The notes under the pieces are model-generated. The model did not search any database, was not told where the DNA came from, and worked only from the letters and a program-made list of their open reading frames with translations. Below are positions 33,331-46,257 of a stretch of 64,000 nucleotides of DNA, in pieces (the stretch's first letter is position 1; each line of letters starts with the position of its first letter). Made by a program: the position numbers and the translations under genes. Source of the stretch: Sipunculus nudus (Eukaryota > Annelida > Sipuncula > Golfingiida > Sipunculidae). The stretch is taken from the NCBI GenBank assembly GCA_026874595.1, contig CM049308.1, positions 93,859,624 to 93,923,623 on the forward strand, read 5' to 3'.

Positions 33331-34683
33331 TTTGCTAGGGGTAAAAGGAGATAAGGCACTTTATTTCACATTTATCCATGGCTTACTAACAGAATAAGAA
33401 ATAGTGATATTTTCATAAAAAGAAGCCCCTTATGGTGTATGATCACGTTGAGCGGATGAAAACTTAATAATTATCACAAATACATTAGAATGGACTACAT
33501 GAAAGATGTGGGAGTGTGTCATGATCCCGTATTTCTATTATGTTTTAGTATCTCAAATATGGGAATGTAACATGCATAAATAAATACCCACTGGGACCGT
33601 ATGAAACAATGTTGAATATATGGCATAAGGATGAATGTGGAAATGAACATTACAAAAGCACTGCACATTCATTAACTCCAATAAAGAGAAATGGTAATGA
33701 GCATAGGAGATTGTGAAATAATCCATTGATAGATAACATTTCATTATAAGCAAGTAACTCATAGGAAGTGATTTAACATTTATGTTAACGTTTTTACCAA
33801 CCTCTGATCTAATTTCTGATACACAATTACGTTTATATCAAATATAGTTGTACTTGCTTTAACACATGACATGTTAATGTAGTACATGTTTTCTTCGGAT
33901 CTTAGTACATTATGTTTGTAGTCTAAAACATCTACAATGTAAGCTAGATTAACATAATTAGTTGCACATTCATAGGAAATAATCAAGGAACCAAAATACT
34001 ATATATGATTAAAATACCAGTAGTGGTGTTGACAACAGACACTCTTGAAGTGTTACGATGGGTTTCTTTATTCAACAGTTTCTCGAGGGAACTTAGTCTC
34101 GGAGGTCTTGTTTTGGAATTGGAAGGTGAACCTATGGAAATCAAACTGTATCTTCAGTTCTGCAATACTCTCTGTCTCGTCCATGCTGGAAAGGTTCATT
34201 CAGTCCTTTTAAAATCAATGATCGTTTGATATCTAAATTATTTTTTTTTACAAATTATAGGGGTATCATTTTGATCCCCACTGTCATGAAGAAATGCTTG
34301 GACCGATCGACTTAAACATGGATAATAGTGCATGTGATGTGTTTCGTACATACAAGAAAAAAAATGTTCGCTCCTACCTCCCTCTCACACTGACACCTTG
34401 GACACTTTACAACCAAGGCGCTGTCACTCGGAACTATGTATACTCTTGGCTGTGGGCTTGTTATGTCTCACGTTTCCCGGAATCAAGAATGCTTTATTAC
34501 TACTTGAACGTTTATTATTACTGCCATCGACATCAAGATGATCAACTGCCGAAAGACTGTTAAATATCAAATGGCATGCAATAGTACCTGTGCTGAAGGG
34601 GTCGAGATGATTCGCCCGCTGTGTTCACAGACTGGCATGTTTCGCATGAGACGTTAGCACGGTCTACTTGGTACCAGCCAGAA
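33331..34683. other. Duplicated single-copy-like DNA of unit 2
   Basis: Counterpart of 17155-17450 joined directly to 23323-24250. It is the pre-insertion state for the decayed Gypsy element. Short open frames at 34005-34229 and 34294-34563 are not recognised; the second is frameshifted relative to its paralogue at 23877, which argues against coding. Confidence 0.6.
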
Positions 34684-35285
34684 AACGAAAGTATGATTGT
34701 AGGCAGCCAACCATGACGAATGTAACTGCTTTCGTTTTGTATTTGACCGAGTCATTTACACAATGAAAGTGAAGTAGTAAACGTCACTTAACGAAAACTT
34801 TTTCGTCATTTTTATTATTTAGTTTTGCGTTACAGCCCTTTATTTGGCGAGTTAACCTTGTAAAAACTGGTCATATCTGATATCAGATCAGGGACATAAA
34901 TGTTATGTATGAAAATACTGGCACTTACTCTAAACAAAAATCATTTAATTGTTGTCTCCATCGACTCCCGTTTCTAGCCTTAGAAAGTTTAGGAGGGTGG
35001 TTCTCAGGCGGAGTAATAATGAGGCACGAGGAACCCACCATATATTGGATGTATTAGGTCTATATGTGTTTATAGAGCCCCCTGTTTAAGCTGTTTCTTT
35101 GCATAAGATTCCTGTTTTGGGGGCGTGTCTCATCAAAGGGGAAATTCTCCCCAAAAGCTATTCCGACTGCATTCCTATGAATGGAGTCTGAAAGTTCTGG
35201 ATATAGTTAATAATAGAGTTAAAGAGTTAATAAACATTATCACTGAATATCATTAACATCGATTGACATCTAAATAGATGTCATG
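34684..35285. mobile_element. ~600 bp insertion specific to unit 2, unidentified
   Basis: Unit 1 reads straight through (about 24250) from ACCAGCC to AGATTTCCTGAAT, whereas here 602 bases intervene. It has GAAAACGAAAG near its start and its near complement CTTTCGTTTT at 34729, but no clear terminal repeats or coding sequence. Confidence 0.65.
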
Positions 35286-35984
35286 CAACAGATTTCCTGA
35301 ATATATATGTACGTCATATTTCAGTCAGAAACTAAAGTCATCGGGATAACCCTCATAACTATATACTAGCGCAGATCCCGCGAAATCTGTGTCATGGGTC
35401 AGAAAATAAGGATTATTTTTTTTTTAAATAAAGGAATTTAATCAAACGGCTTGGTCTGTAACTGCCGGCTGTACAAAGCTTGACCTATGCGTTTCTTTTT
35501 CAGGAGCTCCCAAGACTCTCACTTACAGGGGGTCCATTAAACAGATCCCTTATTTAGTCTTTACTGTTCCCAACCAAGCCTTCTCAAGAGATGTGCGTTT
35601 ACATAGGAAAACAAAACAGAAAGTAGTTAATCTTCGAGATCGAGGAATATATCTCAGACAAATCAAACTGAACTTGTAACAAATTAATGATATAATAACA
35701 ACAATGAAATGTAATAAAAAGTTAAGGTTTTTTACTGACCCTGCAACTTAGTGTCTTGTAGAGGCCTACAAGCCTAATGCAAATTTGTGCAATGGGATAT
35801 ACAACAGGTATAATGCCTCCATGATAACATGCCTGACCATTATTTGAAAAGTACGTTTGATGTACATGAGTGACACATGCATATACAATGCAAGTACGAA
35901 ACGCACAAGAGAAAAGTACCAATTACACAAACGTCACTCCTGAATTGCCGGCATGCACATGAATGTTCACAACACAGAAATGAT

Positions 35985-36350
35985 TTTAAGTAGCGCCACC
36001 AGTCTTGTGTATGAATAAACCCTGGAAGATGTATGGACATGCAATATTTCAGGCAGATGCTTCAAATTACTCATATTATGTTCGAAGATGCATGGAACCC
36101 AAAAACAATTGTAAGTGCCACCAAAAGTCTTTAAAAAAAAAACATCCAAGATGGACGGACATGCACAATTTTCGGGCTGAAATATCAAATCCCTTCTGTG
36201 AAATAAGCAGGGACATACGCTGTGCCAAAATTATTGTAGGTGGCGCCACCAGACTTGTATTCGACGACGCTATCCAAGAAGTATAGATATGCAGAAGTTC
36301 AGGCCGATATATCAAATCCCTCCTGAGAAAAAGCAGGGACATAACTTCTC
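35985..36350. repeat. GGTGGCGCCACC repeat block
   Basis: Three diverged units with ATGCAATATTTCAGGCAGAT and a perfect GGTGGCGCCACC at 36240-36251. Confidence 0.7.
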
Positions 36351-36869
36351 TTGAGTAAGGTGCACAGGGCTGACGAATCTCAGTTGAGGAAGTCAGTTGC
36401 CCCCAAAAGTCAAGCGAAGCTGAAGTGTCAGGTTCAGCTTCTGCACTGAGTGAACTTTCGACCTGTTGCCAAATATGATATGGTTGGCTATCTGTCAAAT
36501 CTATTAATGGATACGCAGTGAAACATCTGAATGTAAACAATCAGGCAAATATGTCCACCTAAACTAGCCATGAATATGCTATGTCTACAGCAATTTTACA
36601 GCAGCAGCTAAATGATAGCACAAGTCATTCTTTATTCCTGGTTACTATTTATGCATCCTATTTACCCGGGGGGGGGGGGGGGGGGGTAAAGCTTTTGCCA
36701 GGTTACCAAAGCATCTGCTTCCAAGTTGGTTGTAGTTGAAGTGAAAGACGTGGCTACTCCACTGACTCATGGCCTGACGAATCTATTTATAGATGCTGGC
36801 AAATTATTGGACTATTGCCAAATATGTTAATAAATAATGACAGACTTTTTCAACATTGCTTTTTTCAAG

Positions 36870-36921
<52 letters not shown>

Positions 36922-37084
36922 ACAAATTATTTAGAATAAGAACAAATGCCCATTGAAAGCAAACTAAGAATACGGATATATTTTATTCATGAATTCCTCT
37001 TACACAGGAGCTGGATATGGACACCAATTATTCAGAAGAAGATTTTTAAAGTTTTTAAGCTTTCTCCAGGTAAATGGTAGGTCG
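36351..37084. other. No gene seen; G homopolymer and (AT)n tract
   Basis: G19 at 36668-36686 and (AT)n at 36873-36918. The remainder is not recognised. Confidence 0.5.
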
Positions 37085-37257
37085 ATGCAGGTTGCGCCAA
37101 AACAAAACGTCATCATATATTTGTTGATATGTTACTTATTCTTACATGAAATTAGGCAATGCTAGCAGATATATGGTTTTTGAGATGGTTGGGTAAAAGT
37201 ACGGACGCCGCCACACCATCGAATAAACTCACAGGTTCGCTATAAAGTGAATATTAC

Positions 37258-40200
37258 AAGTGACCTAATGGTCATGACACTCAGCGGCCAAGCATGACCT
37301 GCAACTCATGGGCTCAGATTCACATTTTCCAGTCAAATTTTTTGAAGAACCTATTTGCAAATTTTCTAAGATGACAGAAATAGATATCACATATGTCTGG
37401 CTAAAACACAGGTGACTTGATGGTCTGTAGCAAAATGTATGGTTGTTGAGCTAACAGGAACTAATCCCATTTGCTTGATACCTGTCCCTCTCAAAAGGAA
37501 CACCACACAGGCCGAATATAAGATCAACATATATAGCAAAAAAAAATCAAAGAAATCAATGCAAGAATTAATTAAACGGGTGCTTCCATATGAATTTTTA
37601 TTCAATACAAACTAGCTGTACTGAACTTTCATAAATGATGGTCATATTTTTAAAGAAATCTTTGACCCAGTTCTTTGCACGATTACATTGATATAAGTCC
37701 CACATTGTATAGATGGATACCTGGTGGCCATACTGGATTTCTGAAATGTCTGAAATCCGACGACAAACATCCTCTAAAAGGGACCAAACATTAAAAAGAA
37801 TCACAGAAACTGCACTGACAAAAGGATTTCTATGTTTGCTAACTGGCAGACATAATGGATTTATGACTAGTCTGACATTTGATATCACACATCCTCCAAT
37901 AAGAGAACAAACTTGTGGCAATTGCTCTAAAGAATGTTACAGTAATGAATGTCCATAAACAATTAAAACAAGTGACCCATAGGTCATGACGCTCAGCCGA
38001 CTGACATGTTGACAATATGTCCTTGCACAGACAACTAATTAAGGTAATGTAGGTGGCATCATTGTTCATGCATATTAGCTTAAGTACATCAAGACCCATA
38101 AGCACAACAAATCTGATGACAAACCAACCGGCCTTTCATGAGGAATCTGGCAATTTGTGTGTATTTTGCATTATGTCTAGGGTGCTCAAACATACCCCAA
38201 AACTCTAAGAATTCATTATTCTGGGGGGTACTTCGGAGCCCCATAGCTGAAAGAATATGGGTAACAGAGACATAATTCAAGGTTTCCAAGAAGACTTTTC
38301 ATGGACCTCTCTGGATGTAAAGTGAGAAGATTCCAGGTCCACCGGTTCCGATTTGTGCCCTGTTAACAGTTGACGGCATTTTTGGAGATCTCAAAAATAG
38401 AGAAAAAATCATGAAAAATTGAAAAAAATACATGTGGCGCCACCAGTCTGCAGAAACTGATAAAACACTCCATTATTAATATCCATGCAAAGAATCATGG
38501 TGATCAATGCATTAGTTCTTCAGATACTTGAGCTTTTGTATCAAAATTTTCATTATTCTTGAGGGGGGGGGGGACTTTGGAGCCCCATAGCTCAAAGAAT
38601 ATGGGTAACAGAGACCTAATTCCAGGTTTCCAAGAAAAACTTTCATTGACCTCTCTGGATGTAAGAGAGAAGATTCCAAGTCAAGCAGTTACAATTTGTA
38701 CCCTGTTAACAGATGACGGCATCTTTTTAGATCTCAAAAATAGAGAGAAAAAAATCGTAAAAATTAAAAAAAATACAGGTGGCGCCACCAGTCTGCAGAA
38801 ACTGATGAAACACTCCATGATCAATATTCATGCTAAGAATCATGTTGATCAATGCATTAGTTGCTGAGATACTTGAGCTTTTGCATCAAATTTTTCATTT
38901 TTCTGGAGGGTACTTCAGATTCCTATAGCTCGAAGAATATGGGTAACAGAGACCTAATCCCTGGTTTCCAAGAAGACTTTTCATGGACCTCTCTGGATGT
39001 AAAGTGAGAAGATTCCAGGTCCACCGGTTACAATTTGTACCCTGTTAACAGCTGACGGCATCTTTTGAGGTCTCAAAAATAGAGAGAAAAAAATCATAAA
39101 AAAAAAGAAAAATACAGGTGGCGCCGCCAGTCTGCAGAAACTGATGTAACACTCCATGATCAATATCCATGCAAAGAATCATGGTGATCAATGCATTAGT
39201 TCTTCAGATAATTGAGCTTTTGTATCAAAATTTTCTATTTTTCTGGGGGGTACTTCGGAGCCCCATAGCTCAAAGAAAATTGGTAACAGAGACCTAATTC
39301 TAGGTTTCAAAAGATATTTTTCATTTACCTCTCAGGATGTAAAGTTAGAAGATTCTAGGTCCAGCAGTTACGATTTGTGCCCTGTTAACGGCCAGACGGC
39401 CGGACGACCGGACAGACGACGGACAAAGAGTGATTGCTAAAGCTCAGATGACTTACAGTCAGCTGAGCTAAAAAATCAAAAGGCATTAAGGATGAAGAGC
39501 TCTCATATCAGATTTATGGACATGCAAATGTAAAAAGTGTAAGTCCAATATTTATTATTATCACCTGTCTTTTAAGTTGGGTCAGCAGGGTAGGTAAACT
39601 GAAAAACCTGAAAGAAAAGAAATGCAGAAAGCATCACTAAGAGCCTTGAAAATCAATTAAAGCCATCCTAAATTCAGGTACAGACCCACAATTTATCAGA
39701 ATAAACGCTTGCTGGAATATCTGATGATTTGTATATAAAATATTTAGATATAACTAGGAAACTAAGTTTATTGCTATGATTCCATAAAATAAATTGCAAA
39801 ATGTTCCAATCATCCTATAAACCAGAAGCTATACCTTAATACACTACTCCTTAAGTCTACCTGTGGTAACAGAATTTTTTGTTATGCACTAATGAGGTCC
39901 AGTGGGATGATACAAAGGGAGTCATGTATCAGAAATGTCGCTCACAATTATGGCCACACAGTGATATGTACAAGTTGGAGTGCAATGGTTTATACATGAA
40001 AAATAGAGATCGTCTACAAAGTAAGTTTTATTGTGAACATACCCGACCTAACACCTTGGCCTTTTGCCCACATATCAACTGAATTTATTCTTGAGTGATG
40101 TGTAACTACTTACCACTTAAACTACTAACCACTTAAAACTGGAGTAATCACTTGCCAACCATTGTGTGAAATTACTTTGACATGCAACCTTTAACCTCCT

Positions 40201-41117
40201 GACAAGCTGACCCAACAATTAATATTTTTTTTCTCCAAGCAAATACACCCATAACTATGAAGTTTTAATCAAATTGAGTGATGCATAAATGGGGCATATG
40301 TGAAACACTGAAGGTTTGGGATGAATAGTCCGGCTTTAACTATGTTCACAGGCATTTGGAACAATTTATTACAGTGATCTTGACCCTAACCTTTTGAAAT
40401 CCAACATCAATAGGGTTCTTCCCCTATTGGTAGGTAAGCCATGCATGACAGATGGTAGGTATAGGTTGCAAAGTTTGCTTAAAAATGACTCCAGGGAAGA
40501 AGTGGGTGCTGTGAGCTTGACTTTTGACCTCATAATCAACAGGTCTTTTCCCTGTTGGCAGTGAAGCGACATAGCAATGCTGGAAGGTTTGGAATGAAAA
40601 GTCTAGCTTGAAATGTGTCCATAACCTATTTAAGAAGAAGGATCCTGTGACCTTGACCTTGTGACCTCAAAATCTATTGGATTCTTCTCCCACTTGGTGC
40701 CATATGTGAAAGATAAAAGGTCTGGGATGAAAGGTTTGGCATAAAATGCATCCACAGTCTGTTAAAAAGAGTGGGTTATGTGACCTTGACCTTTGACCTT
40801 GTGACCTCAAAAATATTATGGCTCTGCCCCTGTTGGTAGTGAGCCATATGTGAAAGATTTTGAATGAAAATTTTGGCAATAAGAATTATTCCTGGGGGGG
40901 GGGGCGAAACCCCGTAACTCGGAGAACATAGGTTACAGTGACCTAATATCAGGTTTGAGAGGAGAAATTTCTAGAACCTCTAAGAATGCATAGGGTTCAT
41001 GATCCTAGCCTTACGGTTACGATTTGTGCCCTGCCGGGCCCGACGGACAGACGGGAGGACGACGGACAAATCCCATTGCTATAGTACAGCATGACTAAAA
41101 GTCAGCCGAGCTAAAAA
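37258..41117 (+). mobile_element. Helitron-like composite repeat, outer element of a nested pair
   Basis: Starts ACAAGTGACC...GTCATGACACTCAGC, ends with a GGACAGACGGGAGGACGACGGAC stretch (41040-41065, given here in outline) and AAAGTCAGCCGAGCTAAAAA. Unit 1 has the empty site at about 29130 (AATATAAAAATACCATT). It is interrupted by 37955-39473. Confidence 0.75.
37955..39473 (+). mobile_element. Helitron-like composite repeat nested in the outer one
   Basis: Begins ACAAGTGACCCATAGGTCAT and ends in the hairpin AGCTCAGATGACT-TAC-AGTCAGCTGAGCT. Related sequence at about 61795 (AACAATTCAAAAGGC) is the uninterrupted target. The core is four ~340 bp tandem units, marked by CCCCATAGCT at about 38240, 38581, 38920 and 39262; units two and three include GGTGGCGCCACC or GGTGGCGCCGCC. 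Confidence 0.75.
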
Positions 41118-41501
41118 TACCATTCTTGTTGCTCCCTGTGGACATTGTGTCATCCCAAAAGTTTTTAAAGTTAAAATATGACAAAAAAAACGGATGATTA
41201 GGACTTAGATTAATCAGATGACAAACGCTAAAAGCGCAAAAATTAAAACCCCTCCAACAAATCCACTTCCACAGTATACCGTTTTAAAATCATGTTAAAC
41301 GTAATTAAAAAATAAAAATAATATTTCGAACATTAAAATTCAAGCTTTTACATGAAGCTAGTTAGTTCTTCAATATTTTCAGTTTCAGAAAAATGGATTT
41401 GATGAAAAAATATATATAGAGAGAGATAAGATATGCGGGTATACTGTCTTTCCTCCGCGGTCACACAGCATTAGGCTTTGCAACAGAGCATGGTATGCTT
41501 A

Positions 41502-41972
41502 GGTCAAGCAAACGTATTCCAAATCTCATTATATTATCATATAACATAATTGCCTATGAAAAAAATATTAATATAGATTTTACATAAAATAAGCCCAATT
41601 CCTGGAGGAAAAACATTTCTCTATCTATATTGTCACTAAAAACATGAGGTTGTGTGATTTGTTCAAAAACTATTGGCACATCTATGAGCACTGTCAACTC
41701 GGCAGTGACGTCACACACTGGGAAATCCCCTGTGACTAAAGATCCTAGATCTCAGTAAAAGCACAGTATTTCTGCCTCAGTCAGTCCCAAATTTTCAGCA
41801 GAGAATAAAAACAACATGCATTACTAGATCTGAGTAAATGATCTGAGTTGTTGATAAAATTCAGTCCGTGATGTCACATGTGCACCAGCCAATCAAATCA
41901 GGACAAAGTCTGGGATCTGGATGAAATCCCCCCATCACACAACAAACGCACATGTAATAGGTTTACTTAACC
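41502..41972 (+). mobile_element. MITE, copy 3
   Basis: Same family as 17562 and 18016, with ends GGTCAAGCAAAC and GTTTACTTAACC. It sits exactly at the left end of the hammerhead-bearing TIR element. Unit 1 has the empty site TATGCTAAGGTATG at 31731-31744. CTTA and CTAA flanks suggest a 3-4 bp target duplication. Confidence 0.85.
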
Positions 41973-42147
41973 CTAAGGTATGTGATGAATCTGAATGTGT
42001 ACACCTGTCACCATGGACCAAGGGCACCCAACCGTGCAAGAAAAAATATTATAAAAAACCATTATTGCTTTTACTTAAACTTCAGTCACCCTATGAGCCG
42101 ATGAGGCGAAACCGACGGTAGTGATTCAGATTCATCAACTACCTTAG
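41973..42147 (+). mobile_element. Small TIR element carrying a hammerhead-like ribozyme, copy B
   Basis: 175 bp version of the 31735 element. The inverted repeats are slightly decayed on the right (ATCAACTACCTTAG). Confidence 0.7.
42081..42130 (+). ncRNA. Hammerhead ribozyme-like motif, degenerate, copy B
   Basis: Stem II GCC/GGC with loop GATGA (42098-42107), intact GAAA at 42108-42111, stem III ACC/GGT with loop GAC, cleavage-site UA at 42119-42120. The CUGAUGA box has two substitutions (CCTATGAG at 42090-42097). Stem I pairing CAC/GTG persists. Likely inactive. Confidence 0.6.
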
Positions 42148-42410
42148 CATATATATTTTACATGTTTTATTACATTTTTAATCGACAAAATGTGAACTTT
42201 CGTTCCGAAATAGTTTGACTGAATTTATATTTATTTCCTTTCCTCATAACAGTTGAAAGCCAAATTAATAATACTTTATGACATATCTTGGAATAGTGGA
42301 TTAAAAAAAATTACAGCTAGCAGAAAATCAAATAGTAGTCATATGATCAAAATTCATGGGAAATCTGATGCTGAAAGCTGCAGCAGATCCTGAGATATTT
42401 TGTAACACAC

Positions 42411-45400
42411 ATTACATCTTTTATGCAAACACAACGAATCGTCAAATTGTGTGATCGACAAAATTTGAACTTCCATAAAGACGCCATCTAGAAAATAATT
42501 TAACTGAATTTATACTTATTCTTCTTCCTTTAAGCAGTTGCTTACTCTGATAGGAAAACCAAACATTTCATACTCATGACATAACATGCAAATAGCAATA
42601 AGGACCTATACCTCCTGCAATAAGGGCCTATACCTCCTGCAATAAGGACCTATACCTCCTGCAATAAGGACCTATACCTCCTGCAATAAGGACCTATACC
42701 TCCTGCAATAAGGGCCTATACCTCCTGCAATAAGGACCTATACCTCCTGCAATAAGAGCCTATACCTCCTGCAATAAGGACCTATACCTCCTGCAATAAG
42801 GACCTATACCTCCTGCAATAAGGACCTATACCTCCTGCAATAAGAGCCTATACCTCCTGCAATAAGGACCTATACCTCCTGCAATAAGGGCCTATACCTC
42901 CTGCAATAAGGGCCTATACCTCCTGCAATAAGGGCCTATACCTCCTGCAGACATTGGGCCCACGCAGATGGTGCAACCTGCAGTTCAAAATCAGATAGAA
43001 GTCACATGATCAATATTCATGTGAAATTTTGCACCGACGACTACAGCAGTTCCCGAGATATTTGGTAACAAATATTACATCATATATGCAGTCAAAACAA
43101 ATTTTCAAATTGTTTGATCGACAAAATTTGAACTTCCGTGAAGACGCCATCTAGAAAATAATTTAACTGAATTTATACTTATTCTTCTTCCTTTAAGCAG
43201 TTGCTTACTCTGATAGGAAAACCAAACATTTCATACTCATGACATAACATGCAAATAGCAATAAGGGCCTATACCTCCTGCAATAAGGGCCTATACCTCC
43301 TGCAATAAGGGCCTATACCTCCTGCAATAAGGACCTATACCTCCTGCAATAAGGGCCTATACCTCCTGCAATAAGGACCTATACCTCCTGCAATAAGGGC
43401 CTATACCTCCTGCAGACATTGGGCCCACGCAGATGGTGCAACCTGCAGTTCAAAATCAGATAGAAGTCACATGATCAATATTCATGTGAAATTTTGCACC
43501 GACGACTACAGCAGTTCCCGAGATATTTGGTAACAAATATTACATCATATATGCAGTCAAAACAAATTTTCAAATTGTTTGATCGACAAAATTTGAACTT
43601 CCGTGAAGACGCCATCTAGAAAATAATTTAACTGAATTTATACTTATTCTTCTTCCTTTAAGCAGTTGCTTACTCTGATAGGAAAACCAAACATTTCATA
43701 CTCATGACATAACATGCAAATAGCAATAAGGACCTATACCTCCTGCAATAAGGGCCTATACCTCCTGCAATAAGGGCCTATACCTCCTGCAATAAGGGCC
43801 TATACCTCCTGCAATAAGGACCTATACCTCCTGCAATAAGGGCCTATACCTCCTGCAATAAGGACCTATACCTCCTGCAATAAGGGCCTATACCTCCTGC
43901 AATAAGGGCCTATACCTCCTGCAATAAGGGCCTATACCTCCTGCAATAAGGACCTATACCTCCTGCAATAAGGGCCTATACCTCCTGCAATAAGGACCTA
44001 TACCTCCTGCAATAAGGACCTATACCTCCTGCAATAAGGACCTATACCTCCTGCAATAAGGGCCTATACCTCCTGCAATAAGGACCTATACCTCCTGCAA
44101 TAAGGACCTATACCTCCTGCAATAAGGACCTATACCTCCTGCAATAAGGGCCTATACCTCCTGCAATAAGGGCCTATACCTCCTGCAATAAGGACCTATA
44201 CCTCCTGCAATAAGGGCCTATACCTCCTGCAATAAGGACCTATACCTCCTGCAATAAGGACCTATACCTCCTGCAATAAGGACCTATACCTCCTGCAATA
44301 AGGGCCTATACCTCCTGCAATAAGGACCTATACCTCCTGCAATAAGGGCCTATACCTCCTGCAATAAGGGCCTATACCTCCTGCAATAAGGACCTATACC
44401 TCCTGCAATAAGGGCCTATACCTCCTGCAATAAGGGCCTATACCTCCTGCAATAAGGGCCTATACCTCCTGCAATAAGGGCCTATACCTCCTGCAATAAG
44501 GACCTATACCTCCTGCAATAAGGGCCTATACCTCCTGCAATAAGGGCCTATACCTCCTGCAATAAGGGCCTATACCTCCTGCAATAAGGGCCTATACCTC
44601 CTGCAATAAGGACCTATACCTCCTGCAATAAGGGCCTATACCTCCTGCAATAAGGGCCTATACCTCCTGCAGACATTGGGCCCACGCAGATGGTGCAACC
44701 TGCAGTTCAAAATCAGATAGAAGTCACATGATCAATATTCATGTGAAATTTTGCACCGACGACTACAGCAGTTCCCGAGATATTTGGTAACAAATATTAC
44801 ATCATATATGCAGTCAAAACAAATTTTCAAATTGTTTGATCGACAAAATTTGAACTTCCGTGAAGACGCCATCTAGAAAATAATTTAACTGAATTTATAC
44901 TTATTCTTCTTCCTTTAAGCAGTTGCTTACTCTGATAGGAAAACCAAACATTTCATACTCATGACATAACATGCAAATAGCAATAAGGACCTATACCTCC
45001 TGCAATAAGGGCCTATACCTCCTGCAATAAGGGCCTATACCTCCTGCAATAAGGGCCTATACCTCCTGCAATAAGGACCTATACCTCCTGCAATAAGGGC
45101 CTATACCTCCTGCAATAAGGACCTATACCTCCTGCAATAAGGGCCTATACCTCCTGCAGACATTGGGCCCACGCAGATGGTGCAACCTGCAGTTCAAAAT
45201 CAGATAGAAGTCACATGATCAATATTCATGTGAAATTTTGCACCGACGACTACAGCAGTTCCCGAGATATTTGGTAACAAATATTACATCATATATGCAG
45301 TCAAAACAAATTTTCAAATTGTTTGATCGACAAAATTTGAACTTCCGTGAAGACGCCATCTAGAAAATAATTTAACTGAATTTATACTTATTCTTCTTCC

Positions 45401-45855
45401 TTTAAGCAGTTGCTTACTCTGATAGGAAAACCAAACATTTCATACTCATGACATAACATGCAAATAGCAATAAGGACCTATACCTCCTGCAATAAGGGCC
45501 TATACCTCCTGCAATAAGGGCCTATACCTCCTGCAATAAGGGCCTATACCTCCTGCAATAAGGGCCTATACCTCCTGCAATAAGGGCCTATACCTCCTGC
45601 AATAAGGGCCTATACCTCCTGCAATAAGGGCCTATACCTCCTGCAGACATTGGGCCCACGCAGATGGTGCAACCTGCAGTTCAAAATCAGATAGAAGTCA
45701 CATGATCAATATTCATGTGAAATTTTGAACTGACGACTACAGCAGTTCCCGAGATATTTGGTAACAAATATTACATCATATATGCAGTCAAAACAAATTT
45801 TCAAATTGTTTGATCGACAAAATTTGAACTTCCGTGAAGACGCGATCTTGAAAAA
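42411..45855. repeat. Compound minisatellite: 22 bp arrays separated by 311 bp spacers
   Basis: Five blocks of a 22 bp unit AATAAGGRCCTATACCTCCT(GC) alternate with a near-identical ~311 bp spacer (GACATTGGGCCCACGCAG ... CATGCAAATAGC). Blocks: 42597-42949 (16 units), 43260-43413 (7), 43725-44670 (43), 44982-45157 (8), 45469-45644 (8). Most variation is A or G at one position of the unit. A partial spacer flanks each end. Unit 1 lacks the array. Confidence 0.95.
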
Positions 45856-46257
45856 TAATTTATTATTCGCCTTTATCTAAGGAACCGCTGAATATGATAT
45901 GAAAAACAAATAATTTATTGCTTATATTTGAAAAAGAGGAAAAGATTATTTCATTCCGCAAAAGTAGGTCAACACCAGAAGCTTACTTTTGCATATCCAT
46001 TACATGATAAAAACGTCTGCAAGGTTTCATGAAGTCCACTGCAGCAGCTGTTAAGATATTTGGTAAAAGACAGCGGACGGTTGACGTTGGACGCTGAACC
46101 AAACATTCGACACCACGTCTTTGATTGTCCACAAATTTGAAAATTTTTGACCAACACGGTCAATTATAGCTGAGATAATGGGTATATATCATTTATATAA
46201 ATCGCTGTACTAAACGCGTTTACCAAATCCTCAACATCTTCAAAGTTCCTGTGGCAT

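Noticed and set aside
36076..36540. 154-residue minus-strand open frame
   Set aside because: It spans GGTGGCGCCACC repeat units and its 'internal repeats' follow those units; no conservation as protein in other copies.
42597..45644. Repeat/spacer pattern that superficially resembles a CRISPR array
   Set aside because: The 22 bp units are contiguous with no unique spacers, the 311 bp intervals are identical to each other, there are no cas genes, and the DNA is eukaryotic.
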